64,000 nucleotides of DNA from Mesotaenium endlicherianum. Its lineage: Eukaryota > Streptophyta > Zygnematophyceae > Zygnematales > Mesotaeniaceae. How positions within the stretch are numbered: position 1 is the stretch's first letter; each line of letters begins with the position of its first letter. A program made the translations under genes and the position numbers. Shown in pieces: positions 24,274-35,784 of the stretch. The notes under the pieces were generated by a model that did not search any database, had not been told where the DNA came from, and saw only the letters and a program-made list of their open reading frames with translations. The stretch covers positions 143,480 to 207,479 of the forward strand of contig WELA01006564.1 in NCBI GenBank assembly GCA_009602735.1, read 5' to 3'.

Positions 24274-24993
24274 GAAATGAATCGACTTACCAAATAGGCG
24301 ATTAACAATTAATAAAGATCTTTATATCAGCAAGAAATCGTTATGGATTTTTTGTTAACTGATTAAACGGCAAAAGGACAACACACTAGCAGTGAATAAT
24401 ACTCGTCAGTCAAATGTGAGTAAACTAGCATCAATAATGCAAATCAGTAAACTCATACATAAGCAAGGTTAGAAGACAGTGCGTATCAATGGCTTCTCGC
24501 CTTGGATTCAGATCGCTCTCAGTAAGCTGTACAAGAGAGTTGGCCTCGTTTTTGAATGCCGAACTCGAGAGCAATGCCTAGCATATGTACATGGAATGAG
24601 TTTACTGTTCAACGGCCAGTGCGACGGCACCGCCTACCCGGGAGTTAACCACGTTGGTAGGACATCGGTTAACCAAATCCACCGCCACCTCCCATCATCC
24701 CGAATCGCCATCCATCATAGGGATGTCATCTGGCCATTCATCTAGCATGTCGTACTTAGATGCATATCAAGGCAGTTCGCTGCTACCGAGTACGGAAGTC
24801 AGCTGGCTGTCAAAGAATGTGTCAGCAAGCTGACTTAAGTTGACTTCAGCCTGCTGCTTTCGGCCGAGTCATTAAATTGATATTAGATATGAAGTCCAGC
24901 AGACTGATCATTAACTAGAATTCAACAGGCTGAACTTATTTAACTATTATATTTAAATGAATATTATATCAACTAATATACTGATTCATTACA
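24274..24993 (-). repeat. 5' LTR of E3
   Basis: 720 bp, TG...CA ends, several percent divergent from the 3' copy. It is followed on the plus strand by the target duplication AAACT (24994-24998), then the E1 linker. Confidence 0.88.
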
Positions 24994-27865
24994 AAACTCA
25001 ACACCGATAACGAAGGAGAAATGCCACCACCCGGAGCGGAGAAATCAATTGAAGATGAGGCAGAGATGCCAGACCTTCCAAAGTTTGACCTCCCGTCAGT
25101 CACCGATGAAGAGGATTGTAATGAATCAGTTCATTATTTATTTAATTAATTGCATATATAAATATAACACTAAATAAGTGTTATGTCTATATACTCACAT
25201 GTGCGAGTTCATCTAAATGAATGTATGCTGGATTATTTGACCTAATGTGGTTAAAGGGTTTAAGGGCTTGGGTTTATGAACGCAAGGACTTTCCTTCAAC
25301 TCTCTTTAGTTCGCATGACTTATTAAAGGTTAAGTGTCCGAGAGCAGTCGCGATCAATGAGTACTTTGAGTGCTTGAGCTGAACGAGCTCTTGGTGTTGC
25401 CATGCTTGGTGCGTGACATGTCTTACTGTGGGATTGTGGCTCGTCATAGCTAGCGAGATAATCAGATAAGCTGAGCATATCGAGACTTAGGTCTGTACGG
25501 TTTGTTGACTGACGTATGGAAAGTCAACGTGGATACTAGAGGGGGTTTGACTACTTGCCTTAGGTCCAGTTGGCTATTTGTTTTTGGATGCCACCTGTAC
25601 ACTCGGTCAAGTGTAAGGAGGTTTGTGTCTTCCTCCTAGGGACGATCTGGGCATATTAGCAGTGTGCTAAGTTTCTGCCGGCCTCACAGCTAACTGAGCT
25701 CGCTAGAGGCGCATGCTAGGTAGCATGCAAGATGCATTTGTATATGCGTCAGGTGCATGGAATTTGCATCCCGGGTGCTAGAGGTAGTGGATCGCCGTTA
25801 GCATACCGTAGAGCAGGTGTAAAATGGGCCCTGCTGTAATAGATTCACTATGCACACCTAAGTAAAGACAGAAGAGACCATCGACATTATAGACGTTCTC
25901 GCAATGCATGGCTTGAATGATCTTGTTCAGTCCGATGCACAAACATTCTTCTTGCTAGCTTGGGGTTACAGTGCGAAAGTCTTACCAAGGATCTATGCAC
26001 GCTGTTGTCATTGGCTTGTTAGGTGCTTGCTGCAATTACAATAGATGCCATGTATGTGCCTTTAGAGAGGAACTCGGTTTTGAGCTATACTGCGTTTGCC
26101 CATTGTCATTGGTCGAGTCTTTGTGATCCCAATGTTTGCCTTACCCTCCCGAGAACTATGTAACATGGAGTCATCAGATTTTGAGTAGACTGATGCAGCT
26201 AGGGTGTGGTGTTTGCCACGCATAGCTTAAGCTCATTGAAGGCAACTTACACACTTGTTTGTTGTCTGTTCAACAGATTGAGACCAGCAAGCAGAGTGTG
26301 AAGCGATGGTGCATACAGGTCGAGAGAGGCCGAGGAGTTGGCATGCTGGACGCTGCCACGTGACGCTTCCCCACCTGTCCTCTGGGCAACTTCAGGCAGT
26401 ACGGCCTGAAGGAGGGAGTATCTTGAAACATCAGAACTATGATAGTTGGTTGTTTCTGGTCCCTCTTCTCTTTGATTGTTGACTCTCACCATTGGGTGGT
26501 TGTCATTTTGGTGTATGTCTTGCTAGGAATGACCAGTATGAGTCATTGTATGTAAGCATTGGTAGAGTCAGCTAACTGAGCTACTTCTTGGTATGGATAA
26601 ACTTGCTAACAGGGCCGGTTGTCTTCATCTCATAGCAAGCTATCTACACTCTCGAATGGAGGGATGTAATACGCTGGCTTGAGTTTGGGTTATTCATGGA
26701 TAGAGCTTTGTGGTGAGAGGGTCTGAATGGCAGTACACTCTTCCCTAAGCCACTCCGGTCATTGATCTAATTTTGAAAAATGGACTATTTTTTTGTTGGG
26801 AGGGGGGGACTTTCTTTCTTTTGTTTGCTTACTTGGGTGTTTGCACTTTGTGTCCTCTCTCGGTATTCCTTTGTTGATTCTCCTCCACCCACTCGTACCT
26901 CCGCAATCCTCTGTGACTGTTACTCTGTGTGGTTCCTATGATGCGAAGTTGTAGGCACTTTTTGGTGTGCTTATGTGGTTAAAGCTGTCGGGTCGACAAC
27001 TATTTAAGTTGGAGAGAGGGAGATGGGATGTGTATTAGGAGTATTCAGTAAGCTGTGCTTACCTGCATACTCAACAGCAAGTGTATGTACTAGCTGAGTC
27101 ATACACTACCACGTCCTATGTATGTACTGCATTAATATCAGGAGCATCAGTGACTGACTGGTGTAAACTGTGAGTTGCGGTACACTGTTGGAGCAAGTGT
27201 ACGTAATAATTGAGTAAGTACATTGCCATAAGTTGGATTGGGTTGCAATGATGCATGACACATCAGGGAACTGCTTGAGGTGACCAGCATATTGCTCAAA
27301 ACCATATGTTTCTTGGAACTTAGAGTGTTCTGAAAATGTGGTTAAAATTTAAAATTTTCATTGGCTCATTAACCTGATGTTACTCTTCTTGTGAGGGCAA
27401 TCAATGCCATCAAACCAGTTGGTCTCTCTTTTCCTTCAGCACGCTGAATTTTGAGCAGGTACCTAAGTCACAAGAAATTGCTTGTGAGGAGGTTTCAAGG
27501 TGTGAGCACGGCAGGAGTTGAAGACCAAGAGAAGGAGAAAAAGCTTAGTTCAATACGCTGAGCTTTAATAACATTCTTTCATTGTTTGACCTCAAAAGGA
27601 GGCTGTTCGATTTGGGTGTGGTTTGCATGGTGTGAGGTGCTCTATTATGTCTTTCAACCGGAAGGACTATTGTGAGTAGGGGTAAGTCCATGCATGTCTT
27701 CAGTTAATGATTGTGAAGTCAGATGGTTGCTTGCATGACAATCTGTTGTGATTGATTTTTACTAACCTGGGTGGGTGAATATATCTCGCTCATGTTTTGT
27801 TTGCTTGCTTTGCTTCACCTAGTTGACTGATGTGTATTATTAAATAAAAGTATCATATGCTGAGT

Positions 27866-27882
27866 GTTGTCGAGGCGACAAC
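27866..27882 (+). promoter_or_regulatory. Conserved hairpin before the E4 polypurine tract
   Basis: Perfect inverted repeat GTTGTCG-AGG-CGACAAC, identical to that in E3 and at the same place relative to the 3' LTR. Confidence 0.6.
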
Positions 27883-27900
27883 GATTTAAGTTGAGAAGAT

Positions 27901-29112
27901 TGTAATGTTCAGTTCATTATTTATTTAATTAATTGCATATATAAATATAACACTAAATAAGTGTTATGTCTATATACTCACATGTGCGAGTTCATCTAAA
28001 TGAATGTATGTCGATGTAATGCGAGTTTACTTACTTTGTCAAAAAGGTCAGCAGGATGACTTTTATACCATAGTGTAGTTTGCTGACTTTGTTGAAAAGG
28101 TCAGCAGGATGACTTTTGTATCATAGTAGGTTGACATGTAGTAAGCTCGCTTGATATTAGTCAATATACTTAGCTTCAGTACGCTGATGATAGACGTATT
28201 CATTTAGATTGTTATTTGTAGATTGGCACATGTGACCGTAGTATACTGAAAGTCGAGAGGTCGACTGAGATTCGGTAAACCAATGTCCTACCAGTGTGGT
28301 TAACTCCTGGGTAGGCGGAGCCGTCGTCAGTCAACTGAACAGTTAGGACTTCAGTCCACCGACCAATTAATATGGTCGTTATACCTAGATCCGTGGGTCC
28401 CAACTTAACGGGTTTCCCACGAAACGGCGCACCTTGCGCCGGGGTCAACCAGGTGGTCACTAGGTACATAGCAGGCTGGGATCTCGTGGTCCCTCATTCT
28501 GGACAGTAGGCTTTACAGTCGAATTTCTACTTGCAAGTGATGTGTGCACTTTTTGGGTTCGTTCTAATGACCAGCCTTCACGGAAATTGCCATGGCTGCT
28601 TCGTTTGCGCTCCATCTGGAGCGAACTAGAATGTTTCAAAAAGGTCTCGTCAAGATGCATCCGTTGCCGTTGAATTTGCTCAATTTGGAGTAGTATTGGC
28701 AGAGTTATGCCCTCTGACATTTCGGGGTCACACAGCGGACAGATTCCATGGTTTTTGCACCTAAGTCAGTGGGATGTGTTTGAGCTACTTTGTGGTCATC
28801 TGAATGAGAGCGCCTTTGCTATTCAGTCCCCTGATGTTGTGTATGTGCTTACACATGCTTGTATGCCTGGTAGGCAAGAGGTCAGGAGTTTCTAAAGGAG
28901 AAGCTCTAGTCCTCAAGCTCGCCTCTTTCTTGTGCCTTGTATTCGTGTGCAACTATGGCACACTACGATAAGTGAGTCAAGGGCTATAGATGAGTAAACG
29001 GAAGTCATTATAAGGGCGAAGATCGCTCCCTGATTTCACACGCTTCCACCTATCTCTGATCTTATATATTTAAATGAAATATATTAATCTTGAATAAGCA
29101 AGATTCATTTCA
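27901..29112 (+). repeat. 3' LTR of E4
   Basis: About 1.2 kb, TG...CA. It includes a block near 28290-28345 (GTGGTTAACTCCTGGGTAGGCGG type) that is also found in the E3 LTR (around 16040-16070) and near 39495, tying the three together as one LTR superfamily. A roughly 50-bp tandem pair (GGTCAGCAGGATGACTTTT) lies at about 28040-28125. Confidence 0.7.
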
Positions 29113-29117
29113 AGGAT

Positions 29118-30173
29118 ATTCAGGAAGGAATCCACGTTTTCCTACCCTAGAACTGGATGTATTGGAGCTACAAGAACTCAGAACGGATAACTGGGTGAAC
29201 GACCAATTGATGATGGAAGGACCCAACCCGGCCGATCTTTACAACGATCTAAGGTCGCCTACATCAAGCACTCCAACCGCCAGCACCAGAAGCTACCCCA
29301 CATCAGCTACAACAGCCGCAGGAAGTGGCTGCCTGCACCGCTAAGGTGGAACCAACACAAGGAAATTCTCACGGTCACGCAAGCAGACCAAGAAAGGTTG
29401 CCCGAGAAGGGAATGCACCTTTCAGGCGGATGCTAATGCGTTACTTCAAGCACAGGGGAACAGCTCAAAGAGAAGGGGTTCCAAAAGGAACCACGGCTCC
29501 TCCTCCGCAACCTATCGTAGAGATTCTGCAGAGAGAGGGAGAGGATGGCTTAATTCGCAAAGCCATGACCTTGGGAATTCACATTTCCATGGTGCGCCCT
29601 TCAACCACTGGAACATGGGAGAAGGACAGTTCAGCTCCTAGGACACCTGCAGTGTCGAAAAGGGAACTGGTAGAGCTAAGAAGCACCATAAGCCGTTTGA
29701 CAGCAGAAAATGCTGTATACGCACAACTAGCTGCGGCCCAAAGATCGCAGACTATGACACAAGCATGGACGGTTACGCCACCAGCCAGGGAGGAGTTTGG
29801 CACAATCGTTGCGCGCATAGCTACCATTGAACGCGAATGGGGTTGGACAATCGACCCCAGAGCAGATCCAGCAGGGTGGCCTTTGCCAAACCCACCCCCA
29901 CCACGTGAAGAAGGAGGAACAGGGACCAGCTGGACTGCGGCCGATGAAGAAAGATTCTTGAGGCAGCCCATCCGGAGGCGCCTGACCTACACCACACAAC
30001 CCGAAAGGCGACAATCTATCGGGAAAGGTAAGAGGCCTAAGAAGCAGGCCGCCAAGCCTGAGATAGCAGAGGAGCAAGCTGCGAAGCCTGCCACTCCACC
30101 GCCTAACAATCAGGCAGAAAAGCCTGAAGGCCAGGATGAGGGCGGAAAGCCCCCACCCCGACCCAAAGAGTAG
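29118..30173 (+). pseudogene. E1 linker region to the right of E4
   Basis: After the AGGAT duplication the outer element continues with an open, Pro/Thr/Arg-rich stretch. It includes a helical segment (about 29640-29860) and a Lys/Ala/Pro-rich tail with repeated KPEGQ/AEKPE-like units. No enzyme motif is seen. It precedes the RT region and is treated as a fossil. Confidence 0.5.
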
Positions 30174-30236
30174 CAACTACTGGATGCCTGTGTTGGGGAA
30201 AAGCAGCCAGCAACTGAGGTCTTCACCATTGGAAAC

Positions 30237-33107
30237 ATGGTCTCAGCCCAACAGAGAGCACAAGTAGTAAGGCTGCTGAAGAAGCACCGCAAGGTGTTTG
30301 CTTTTACCAAAAAGGAGATTGGTAGAACCACCGCCAGTGTGTGTGAGATCACACTAACTACTGATAACCCAGTCAGACTTGGGCCGCATAAGCTCAGTCA
30401 GACCGAATGGGACTGTGTGGAGAAAACTTGCCAGGAGCTGCACAAGCTCGGCATGATTAAGAAATCAGCCTCAATACATGGAGCTCCCACGGTAGTAGTT
30501 GCCAAGAAGGACGAGGATGGCAATTACACAGCCACTCGTATGTGTGGGGACTACAGACGACTGAACCTTCACACGAAGCCAGACAGCTATGTGATGCCTA
30601 CACCAGAGCGAATTTTTGCAATTGCTACCATCGGGAAGGTGTTCAGCATCATCGATCTACGCCAAGGATTCAACCACATCCCTGTGAAAACAGAGGATCG
30701 AGGTAAGACCGCTTTCTGGGCTCAAAGGGAACTTTGGCAATGGACAGTAATGCCATTTGGGTTGAAAAATGCCCCAGCCATATTTTAGAGGACTATGGAT
30801 AAAGTGCTGGAGGGGCTGGATTTTGCTAAGCCATACATTGACGATGTGGTAGTATTCAGCAAGTCCATAGAGGAGCACCTCAAGCACTTGGAACAAGTCT
30901 TCCAGCGCCTGGAGAAATTCCAGATGAAGCTGCATCCTGGGAAGTGCAGATTCTTTGAGGCACACATGCCTTACCTAGGACATGAGATTGGGAACAATGC
31001 TATGTCCCCTCAGGCTGTGAAGAATGAGGCTATTTACAAGATACCTGCACCTACGAATGTGTAAGCTGAAAGCTCTGTTAGGGCTAAGCGGATACTATCG
31101 TAAGTTTGTGAAGGATTATAGCAAAATTGCTAAACTCCTGACGGAACTTCTGAAACAGGATGTGCCTTTTGTGTGGACAGAAGCTCAGGAGAAAGCCATG
31201 AACGAGCTTAAGGAGCGGCTGGTAACAGCCCCAGTCTTGCGAACGCCTGACTACTCCAAGACGTTCAATCTGCACACTGACTGGAGTCGTGTGGGAATTG
31301 GCGCAGTACTCACTCAGGCCGCAAGCCCTAGAGAGGAGTATGTCATTGCCTATGCCTCACGCTCTAACAATTGAGCGGAGAGCAACTACTCGTCTTACGA
31401 AGGAGAGCTGCTGGCAGTGGTTTGGGCTGTCACACACTTCAGAGAGTATTTGTGGGGAAGACCCTTCACACTAATCACGGATCGCTCACCATTACTATGG
31501 GTGATGAAGAATGGAGACCTCACTGGTAAGTTGGCTCGCTGGGCTCTTAACCTGCAAGAGTACCAAATGACGGTGGTGCACAGAGCAGGAGTGCTCAACA
31601 ACAACGCCGATGGACTCAGCAGGAACCCAGACCCATCTTCAGACGACAGAACAGGAGCTCAAGATGACGAAGACCCGAGCAGCCCAGCAGAGTTGGTGGT
31701 CTGCCTAGCCGAAATGGCTGGAATGGTAGCATCAGGTGAAGCTAAGCCTCTACCCTTGTTCAGTCCAGAGATCTGAAAGATCAAGCTACTATGCACTGGC
31801 TGAAGACGGGAACTCACTTGGAAGGGCTATCAGTGAAGGAGAAGGACCAGGTAAGCCATCGAGCTAAAAGGTTTTGCTGGAAACGCAACAACCTCTTCAA
31901 AATCGAAGAAACTGGTCAGGAGAAGTTAGTGCCAGAACCCATCAGGAGACGAGCTCTTGTGCAGGAAATGCACGAGAACAATGGACACTATGGTGTCAAG
32001 AAGACGTATAGTCTTTTGGAGCTGTCTTACTGGTGGAGGGGCATGAAGCAGCAGTGTGAAGATGTGATCAAGGCCTGCCAAAGCTGTGATCGCGTCAAGG
32101 CTGGTTTTACACAGCAACATCCACACTTGCAACTTTTGCCAATCATGGGCCTAGGCTACCGTTGGAGCTGCGATCTCGCAGGTGAGCTACCGCTGTCTAA
32201 GCGAGGTAACAAGTATATCATGGTCATGATTGAGCATTTCTCTAAGTGGATAGAGGTCGTACCTCTGACTGCTAAGGAGAGTCTAGGGACCGCGAAAGCA
32301 CTCCTCAATGGTGTGATTGTGCGTCATGGGGCTCCAGCAGAAGTGCTGACAGACCAAGGGTCTGAGTTTCAAGGGTCTTTTCAGAAACTCTTGGATAGAT
32401 GCTTCATCGATCATCGCACTACGTCTAGAGATCATCCGCAAGCAGATGGTCTGGCAGAAAGGATGGTGCAAATCATTAAGTCTGCTTTGCGCAAGTTTTG
32501 CTTTGAGCATGACAAGCGTGACTGGGATCTGGCCCTGCCATGGCTGGTTATGAGTTACAGATTTAGCAAGCAGGCTGCCTTGGCAAATTACTCGCCATAT
32601 CAGATACTGTTTGGCAGAAGTCCAGTAGTGCCCAGCAGCATCAAGCAGGAGATTGAACAGGTGAAAGACCTGGACAGCCCTGATGAACTACTAAAGGTGA
32701 TGGTACGCCGTTAGGCGTTATTTAAGCGCATGATGCCGGCTGCCCTGGACAATCTGAAAATTGCACAGAAAAGAGACACACGGTGTTACGCCAGGACGCG
32801 AGATGGGAGCTACCGCCTGCAAATGACGCAGATCCAGGAAGGAGACTTCGTCTACCGCAAGCGCCAGACTAAGACCACCATTGACACCAGTTCAGGTGCA
32901 GTAATCTTACGTGTGAAACATGCGTTCGACAATGGTGTGTTGGAACAGGAAGGTTCTGATGGTAAGACCATGAGAGATCACGTGCAAAACTGTTCGCTAA
33001 GCCATTTGCCAAATATTGATCCTACAGGTAAGGTTGAGCCCGAGGAATTGGTGCCAGCCATACCCTGTGCCAGCTGCAAAGTGCTGATGATCAAGAAGCA
33101 ATGGTAA
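30237..33107 (+). pseudogene. E1 Pol: reverse transcriptase, RNase H, integrase (broken)
   Basis: RT lies at about 30400-31060, with CGDYRRLN, VMPFGLKNAPA and YIDDVVVFS. RNase H is about 31190-31640. Integrase starts with a HHCC region (about 31970-32100, GHYGVKKTY...CQSCDRVK) and has a core with WSCDLAGE, TDQGSEFQ and HPQADGLAERM (about 32160-32480). A C-terminal region follows (about 32730-33107) and leads into the PHD-like finger. The order is Ty3/gypsy. It has several breaks and is treated as a fossil. Confidence 0.8.
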
Positions 33108-33229
33108 CTTGCAATAATTGTGGTGCCCGTTGGCACACCTTTTGCATTGGTGAAGAAGAGATTATGGCAGGCCGGTGGGAATGTCCTGACTGCCTTCCCA
33201 AAACCCCCAGCCACAGGGCCAGGAAATAA
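33060..33229 (+). pseudogene. PHD-type Cys/His cluster at the C-terminal end of E1 Pol
   Basis: Cysteine/histidine residues with PHD-finger order and spacing (CxxC, CxxC, WH-x2-C, then W-E-CxxC) can be read across this stretch, including CNNCGARWHTFC and RWECPDC. PHD fingers in general read histone H3 tails. The region ends shortly before the polypurine tract, so it is the last coding part of E1, in the place where chromoviruses keep a chromodomain. The region is not intact. Confidence 0.55.
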
Positions 33230-33263
33230 AGCTTTCAGCAGAAAGGCAGGGACGCCTTAGCTG

Positions 33264-33274
33264 AAAGGGAGGGG
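33264..33274 (+). other. Polypurine tract of E1
   Basis: AAAGGGAGGGG followed directly by TGTAAGGG, the expected beginning of a 3' LTR. The LTR's right end was not identified; no second copy was found to the left. Confidence 0.5.
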
Positions 33275-34533
33275 TGTAAGGGAAACTGAAGATAAGCTAT
33301 CTCTTTGAAAATTTCTGCCAAGTGTTGAATGAGGAACTGGTTGAACATGGGAAGCACTAAGTGTGGGATGCCTCACCGCATGATGCAAGTGCAGGAAGTC
33401 CAGGAATGGGTCAAACCCCAACCAGACTGTCACCGACACACGTGCAAGGGACGATCAACTCGGTCGATTCCCACGTGCAGCGACGCACCGACACGTCAAC
33501 CAAGTTGAAGGCACACGTGCTGAGAAGCCACGCACGCGCGAGGGGTCCGACACTGTTAGGTACGACATCAACTACCTTTTTTACTTATGGGCATCATAAG
33601 AATCATACATAAATATTATAGAATCTACATAGACTAGGCTTGGAATTATAGTTAGTAGTACAAACAATGCAGTTATCTCTCTGGCCATCCATAAACTGCA
33701 AGAAACAATATGAACTGAAGCACTTAAACAGGTGTGTAAAAAACACTACCTATTTCTAGCTTGAGTCATTCTCTAAACTTTCTAATATATTTAAGTTCAA
33801 CGATACATTCCGAAAATGGTGGACCGGCGCGGCACATATATTTGTGGGTGCACCAACGACTTACTAGCAAATGGTTGGGAAGTGGTCCCAAGACCTTAAG
33901 GCTAGGAAAACGAGACTAATTTAGGTGCCCTAGGTATAAATCTTTGGGTGCACAATTCAACAAGGTGAAAGAATACTGTGGAAAATCTACCCACAACTCC
34001 ACTTCAATATTTATGGTGTATTTGACACTGAACGGCGCCTTCAAAACGCCTAAAAATCCGTGATGCTTGACTGTCAGTTGAGAAAGTACTTCTTAAAATC
34101 GATATGCAGTCACGTGGTTTGTCATGGTACTTGGTTGAAGTTAGTACAAATTTTGTTGATGAGCATATGATTGTGGTGTTGGAACCTTGAAGCCACAAGA
34201 AATAGTGATTTCAGAAGTTGTTACAAATAGATTTCTCATTGGGTGATTAATTTTTCAGAAAGACTGTGAGGGCTAATATTATCTTCTTCGGCACATTTTG
34301 TGAAGCAAACTACAACTTTCAAATATCATCGTAAGCAAGTATGTGAGGTCACAGCGCGACGTGAATGATCAAAACAGGATCAAGTATGGACCATTTTTGA
34401 AATTGCCAGAATGAGGTGAATAATCACTTGATAGGATTTCTAATGTTTTCAACGTCTTGTTAACTTGCAACTTTCCCGTCATAAGTCGAGAATGTATGTC
34501 ACACAATATGGGCGTCGAGTTATGAACTCTAAT
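33275..34533. other. Probable E1 3' LTR start followed by unrecognised sequence
   Basis: The first 300 bp or so may be LTR. It contains repeated CACGTG-type motifs (33435-33535). Beyond about 33600 the sequence is AT-rich with no recognised gene or element. Confidence 0.35.
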
Positions 34534-34996
34534 TGTAACGATCCGCCGCGTGGCCGGATGCAGCTCGTGCGACACGTCGCCGAACGGCGCGAGAAGTGTC
34601 GGTTTGAATTGTGTAAGTACAATTGGCGCGCGATCTAAGTACCTCAAGTTACCTTTTCATTAGTTTCGCTACATTGGTATCGGAGCGCAAACGTACGCAA
34701 CCATGTCCAGGAGACGAGGGTTCAAATCCCGCGAGGTACGAAACTTGTCGATGGTACGACCGTACGGCAATCTTTGAATTCTACGAATCCCAAAGCAACA
34801 TCCCTCGCGCCGCCGGGGCCTGAGTGCCCGGGACGTGCACACTTGTAGGTGGGAGGAGTCTAACGATCCGCCGCGTGGCCGGATGTGGCGCGTGCAACCG
34901 TCGCGGATGCGATCGGAAGTGTCAGTTCGAATTGTGTAAGTACAATTGGCACGCGATCAAAGTACCTCGAGTTACCTTTTCGTTTATATTGCTACA
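34534..34996 (+). mobile_element. Miniature LTR retroelement (TRIM-like)
   Basis: Two about 140-bp direct repeats (34534-34673, TGTAACGATCCGCC...GCTACA; 34858-34996, TCTAACGATCC...GCTACA) enclose about 184 bp with no coding capacity. One base after the left repeat is the primer binding site TGGTATCGGAGC (34675-34686). A purine tract GGTGGGAGGAG precedes the right repeat. A tRNA T-arm/B-box-like string GGGTTCAAATCCC lies near 34710-34722. These are the marks of a terminal-repeat retrotransposon in miniature. No matching target duplication was found, and the right flank begins with an inverted copy of the primer-binding-site junction. Confidence 0.7.
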
Positions 34997-35784
34997 TTGG
35001 CTCCGATGCCAATGTAGTGTCTGCTTCTCACGACGATCTTTTCTCGGTATTCAAGGATGATTTAATATTAGCGAAAAGAAAATAACGATAACTTTGAGAA
35101 ACTTAACACTAGGTCTCCCAAGGAAAAGACCATATATGGTCCAATAATGCACCCCCTAAGTCACACTATATTGAAATAACCACTGAAGCTATGACTATGT
35201 GTGATAGACCATTAGAGAGCTTAGATCACAAAGTATTGCACTGGCCATGTGGCCCGCAATTTTCGGAAAGGTAAGGTGTACTTTCCGTACAAGGTGTGTA
35301 CGGTAACAAGAAACGAGCAAATAGGGCCAACTTTACCTTCACACACTATGAATTTGGATTTGAACCAGTAGTTGTTGATTTAATCTGGGGTAGGCATGTG
35401 TCTTACCTATCATATGAAACAAATTTCACTTTATTCTAATCAGTAGCTTTGTGGAGGCACACTCTGTACTTAGTGGACCATATGGGGTCTGGGTATTTTT
35501 TGTACTTTTTAGTGCCTCATGCACCAAAGCATCACAGTTAATAATTCATAGTTTATTCTTGACACATGCAAATAGTAATCTGTAAAGTAGAGCTTGGAAG
35601 TAAGGTCTTACTTTACTTACAAAAAAATATTCATATACAAAATAATGAATCAAAATGATTAAAAATGAATTATTAGCTACAAAATATCGCAGAATCGACA
35701 GCTTTGCATACATGAAGCTGAACTGTTTATGGAGCACAATGTCTTTCATGTATGTTTTTGTTGCAGTTCCTCTGCTCTACAGTC

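Larger units (their letters stand above)
15691..24993 (-). mobile_element. E3: Ty3/gypsy chromovirus-type retroelement with an extra 3' ORF (minus strand, broken)
   Basis: The element reads right to left. LTRs are at 24274-24993 (5') and 15691-16405 (3'), both starting TGTAATGAATC and ending GATTCATTTCA on the minus strand. They differ by several percent by eye, so E3 is older than E2. A 5-bp target duplication AAACT flanks it. The primer binding site TGGTATCGGAGC lies at 24261-24272 after one spacer base. Order on the minus strand: gag with a CCHC knuckle, protease, RT, RNase H, integrase, chromodomain, then an additional 533-codon ORF, a hairpin, a polypurine tract and the 3' LTR. Gag-pol carries several breaks. 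A solo LTR of the E2 family lies inside it. Confidence 0.9.
25117..29112 (+). mobile_element. E4: non-coding LTR retroelement derivative
   Basis: TGTAATGAATCAG starts at 25117 and GATTCATTTCA ends at 29112, the same termini as the E3 LTR. The 5-bp target duplication AGGAT is at 25112-25116 and 29113-29117. The 3' LTR is 27901-29112 (about 1.2 kb), preceded by the GTTGTCGAGGCGACAAC hairpin and a purine-rich tract. Only the first 110 bases of that LTR recur at the left end (25117-25226); beyond that the sequences differ. No gag or pol is recognisable inside. A second hairpin-plus-purine-tract signal near 26985-27026, followed by TGTGTATTAGG, suggests remains of yet another element. It is a relative of E3 that has been rearranged or is non-autonomous. 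Confidence 0.75.
4211..33274 (+). mobile_element. E1: outer Ty3/gypsy-type retroelement carrying a DNA methyltransferase (fossil, nested host of E2, E3, E4)
   Basis: Reading only the parts outside the three later insertions, the order is gag with two zinc knuckles, aspartic protease, cytosine-C5 DNA methyltransferase, a long low-complexity linker, reverse transcriptase, RNase H, integrase, and a Cys/His cluster of PHD type. A polypurine tract (33264-33274, AAAGGGAGGGG) is followed by TGTAAGG, the probable start of a 3' LTR. The 5' LTR was not found, so the left limit given is the first in-frame ATG of the gag-like part. E1 is broken, with several breaks in gag and pol besides the three insertions. 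Each insertion has its own 5-bp target duplication, so E1 was in place first and is the oldest layer. DNMT-bearing gypsy-type elements are reported from charophyte algae; assigning E1 to them is inference. Confidence 0.75.
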
